NCBI GenBank assembly: GCA_900543815.1
Contig: UQST01000018.1
Coordinates: forward strand, 1-54,649
Direction: 5' to 3'
DNA from: an uncultured Prevotellaceae bacterium
GTDB lineage: Bacteria > Bacteroidota > Bacteroidia > Bacteroidales > Bacteroidaceae
DNA length: 54,649 bases
This document shows positions 53,904 through 54,649 of this stretch, in pieces. Under the pieces are notes generated by a model. The model saw nothing but the letters and a program-made list of their open reading frames with translations, did not search any database and was not told the DNA's origin. Position numbers and translations under genes: made by a program. Each line of letters begins with the position of its first letter. The stretch's first letter is position 1.

Positions 53904-53934
53904 TTTGCCAGTATGACAAATCACCCTACCTTTG
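53904..53934 (+). promoter_or_regulatory. Promoter of the five-tRNA cluster
   Basis: TTTG (53904-53907), 19-nt spacer, TACCTTTG (53927-53934): full consensus. It is preceded by an A/T-rich tract (53876-53892). Start near 53941, 53 nt before tRNA-Val. Confidence 0.82.
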
Positions 53935-53993
53935 CAATCGCAAAACGGGAACAAGCGCTGCCAAGCGAGGCAGAACGACCCGAGAAGCACATT

Positions 53994-54068
53994 GGACGCT
54001 TAGCTCAGCTGGTTCAGAGCGTCTGCCTTACAAGCAGAGGGTCGGCGGTTCGAATCCGTCAGCGTCCA
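53994..54068 (+). tRNA. tRNA-Val (anticodon TAC)
   Basis: Acceptor GGACGCT / AGCGTCC, D arm AGCTCAGCTGGTTCAGAGC, anticodon loop CTTACAA (TAC) on a CTGC stem, T arm CGGCGGTTCGAATCCGTC, discriminator A. First gene of the cluster. CCA not encoded. Confidence 0.95.
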
Positions 54069-54086
54069 CAGGAAATACGATGGAAT

Positions 54087-54160
54087 GGCTCCTTAGCTCA
54101 ACTGAATAGAGCATTTGACTACGGATCAAAAGGTTATAGGTTTGAATCCTATAGGAGTCA
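54087..54160 (+). tRNA. tRNA-Arg (anticodon ACG)
   Basis: Acceptor GGCTCCT / AGGAGTC (one G-T pair), anticodon loop CTACGGA (ACG, read as ICG after deamination), T arm TATAGGTTTGAATCCTATA, discriminator A. Reads CGN codons. Confidence 0.93.
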
Positions 54161-54186
54161 CACCAGAGTGCAAGCAAGCAGTTACT

Positions 54187-54269
54187 GGGTAGATACCAGA
54201 GTGGCCAAATGGGGCAGACTGTAAATCTGCTGGCTTACGCCTTCGGTGGTTCGAATCCATCTCTACCCA
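54187..54269 (+). tRNA. tRNA-Tyr (anticodon GTA)
   Basis: Long variable arm (class II) as expected for bacterial tRNA-Tyr; acceptor GGGTAGA / TCTACCC, anticodon loop CTGTAAA (GTA), T arm GGTGGTTCGAATCCATC, discriminator A. Confidence 0.95.
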
Positions 54270-54291
54270 CGCAATCCTATGCCCGTACAAT

Positions 54292-54364
54292 GCGGAAATA
54301 GCTCAGTTGGTAGAGCACAACCTTGCCAAGGTTGGGGTCGCGAGTTCGAGTCTCGTTTTCCGCT
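54292..54364 (+). tRNA. tRNA-Gly (anticodon GCC)
   Basis: Acceptor GCGGAAA / TTTCCGC, anticodon loop TTGCCAA (GCC) on a CAACC / GGTTG stem, T arm GCGAGTTCGAGTCTCGT, discriminator T. Confidence 0.95.
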
Positions 54365-54378
54365 CTTTGACACTTATT

Positions 54379-54452
54379 GGTGCGTTAGTTCAGTAGGTTA
54401 GAATACATGCCTGTCACGCATGGGGTCACGGGTTCGAGTCCCGTACGCACCG
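54379..54452 (+). tRNA. tRNA-Asp (anticodon GTC)
   Basis: Acceptor GGTGCGT / ACGCACC, anticodon loop CTGTCAC (GTC), T arm CACGGGTTCGAGTCCCGTA, discriminator G as usual for tRNA-Asp. Last gene of the cluster. Confidence 0.95.
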
Positions 54453-54623
54453 CACGCAAAAAGTGTTTTTCATGGTATTAGATTTTTAAGGTTTGGGAAT
54501 CAAGGTCAGTGATGATATTGATTCTTTTTTTTGCCCACAAGGCTTCTCCACCCCACACACACGACTTATCGGGGGTCAGCGGATTTTTCCGGTTGGTAAC
54601 ACCGTATGTTAGGAATAAAGTCG

Positions 54624-54631
54624 TACCTTTG
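54624..54631 (+). promoter_or_regulatory. -7 element for a gene beginning at the right edge
   Basis: TACCTTTG with no clear -33 at the usual spacing. An ATG at 54636 (MEQT...) follows only 4 nt later. If used, it would be a nearly leaderless start; the true start may lie outside the window. Confidence 0.4.
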
Positions 54632-54649
54632 CCATATGGAACAGACCAA

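Overview
This window looks like chromosome of a Bacteroidota member, most likely a fairly GC-rich Prevotella-type (Prevotellaceae) bacterium. The evidence is: promoters of the Bacteroidota form (TTTG, 19-23 nt, TAnnTTTG) in front of many genes; several secreted proteins ending in the short Prevotella-style C-terminal domain (LYDLxGRR...GIYIxxGRKxMVR) expected of type IX secretion substrates; lipoproteins with early Cys; a long S16; a fused aspartokinase-homoserine dehydrogenase; and a UpxY-type antiterminator at the head of a polysaccharide locus. I cannot name the species.

Layout. (1) 1-7606, minus strand, AT-richer than the rest: a surface polysaccharide locus read from a promoter at 7576-7606. 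upxY is followed by a polysaccharide pyruvyltransferase, four GT2 and one GT8 glycosyltransferases, and a frameshifted acyltransferase that runs off the left edge. (2) 7607-9017: noncoding, with a C10 tract, palindromes and a large 22-nt periodic repeat array. (3) 9018-21271, minus: a secreted GH76 mannanase with many carbohydrate-binding modules; an overlapping operon of metA, a U32/RlhA-like protein and a zinc-ribbon lipoprotein; an M13 peptidase; an ABC-F ATPase. (4) 21524-24341, plus: an LRR lipoprotein, a 29-residue very basic (probably ribosomal) protein, and RNase G. (5) 25118-27931, minus: rpsP, an OPT transporter and tRNA-Ala. (6) 28059-35517, plus: two tandem M6 metalloproteases, a DMT transporter and a GH71/GH99-like secreted protein. 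(7) 35834-42192, minus: a serpin lipoprotein, a GH27 alpha-galactosidase and a 1166-residue secreted multi-module protein. (8) 43107-48453, minus: thrA, an aPGM-family gene (probable homoserine kinase) and thrC, covering aspartate to threonine except for aspartate-semialdehyde dehydrogenase. (9) 49008-53472: a FAD-dependent oxidoreductase (plus), then radA and a PAP2-beta-barrel protein (minus). (10) 53904-54452: a five-tRNA cluster (Val, Arg, Tyr, Gly, Asp).

The most unusual signal is a dispersed family of intergenic arrays with an almost exact 22-nt period. Each unit has a near-palindromic 12-nt core close to GCAGC-RY-GCTGC and a 10-nt tail. Clear arrays occur at five or six places (8366-8740, 24440-24703, 35607-35694, 42550-42769, 48713-48800, 53629-53738), always between genes, and they keep their phase even where sequence identity is poor. 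They are not coding (22 is not a multiple of 3), not CRISPR and not a transposon I recognise. I treat them as a candidate undescribed repeat or protein-binding system.
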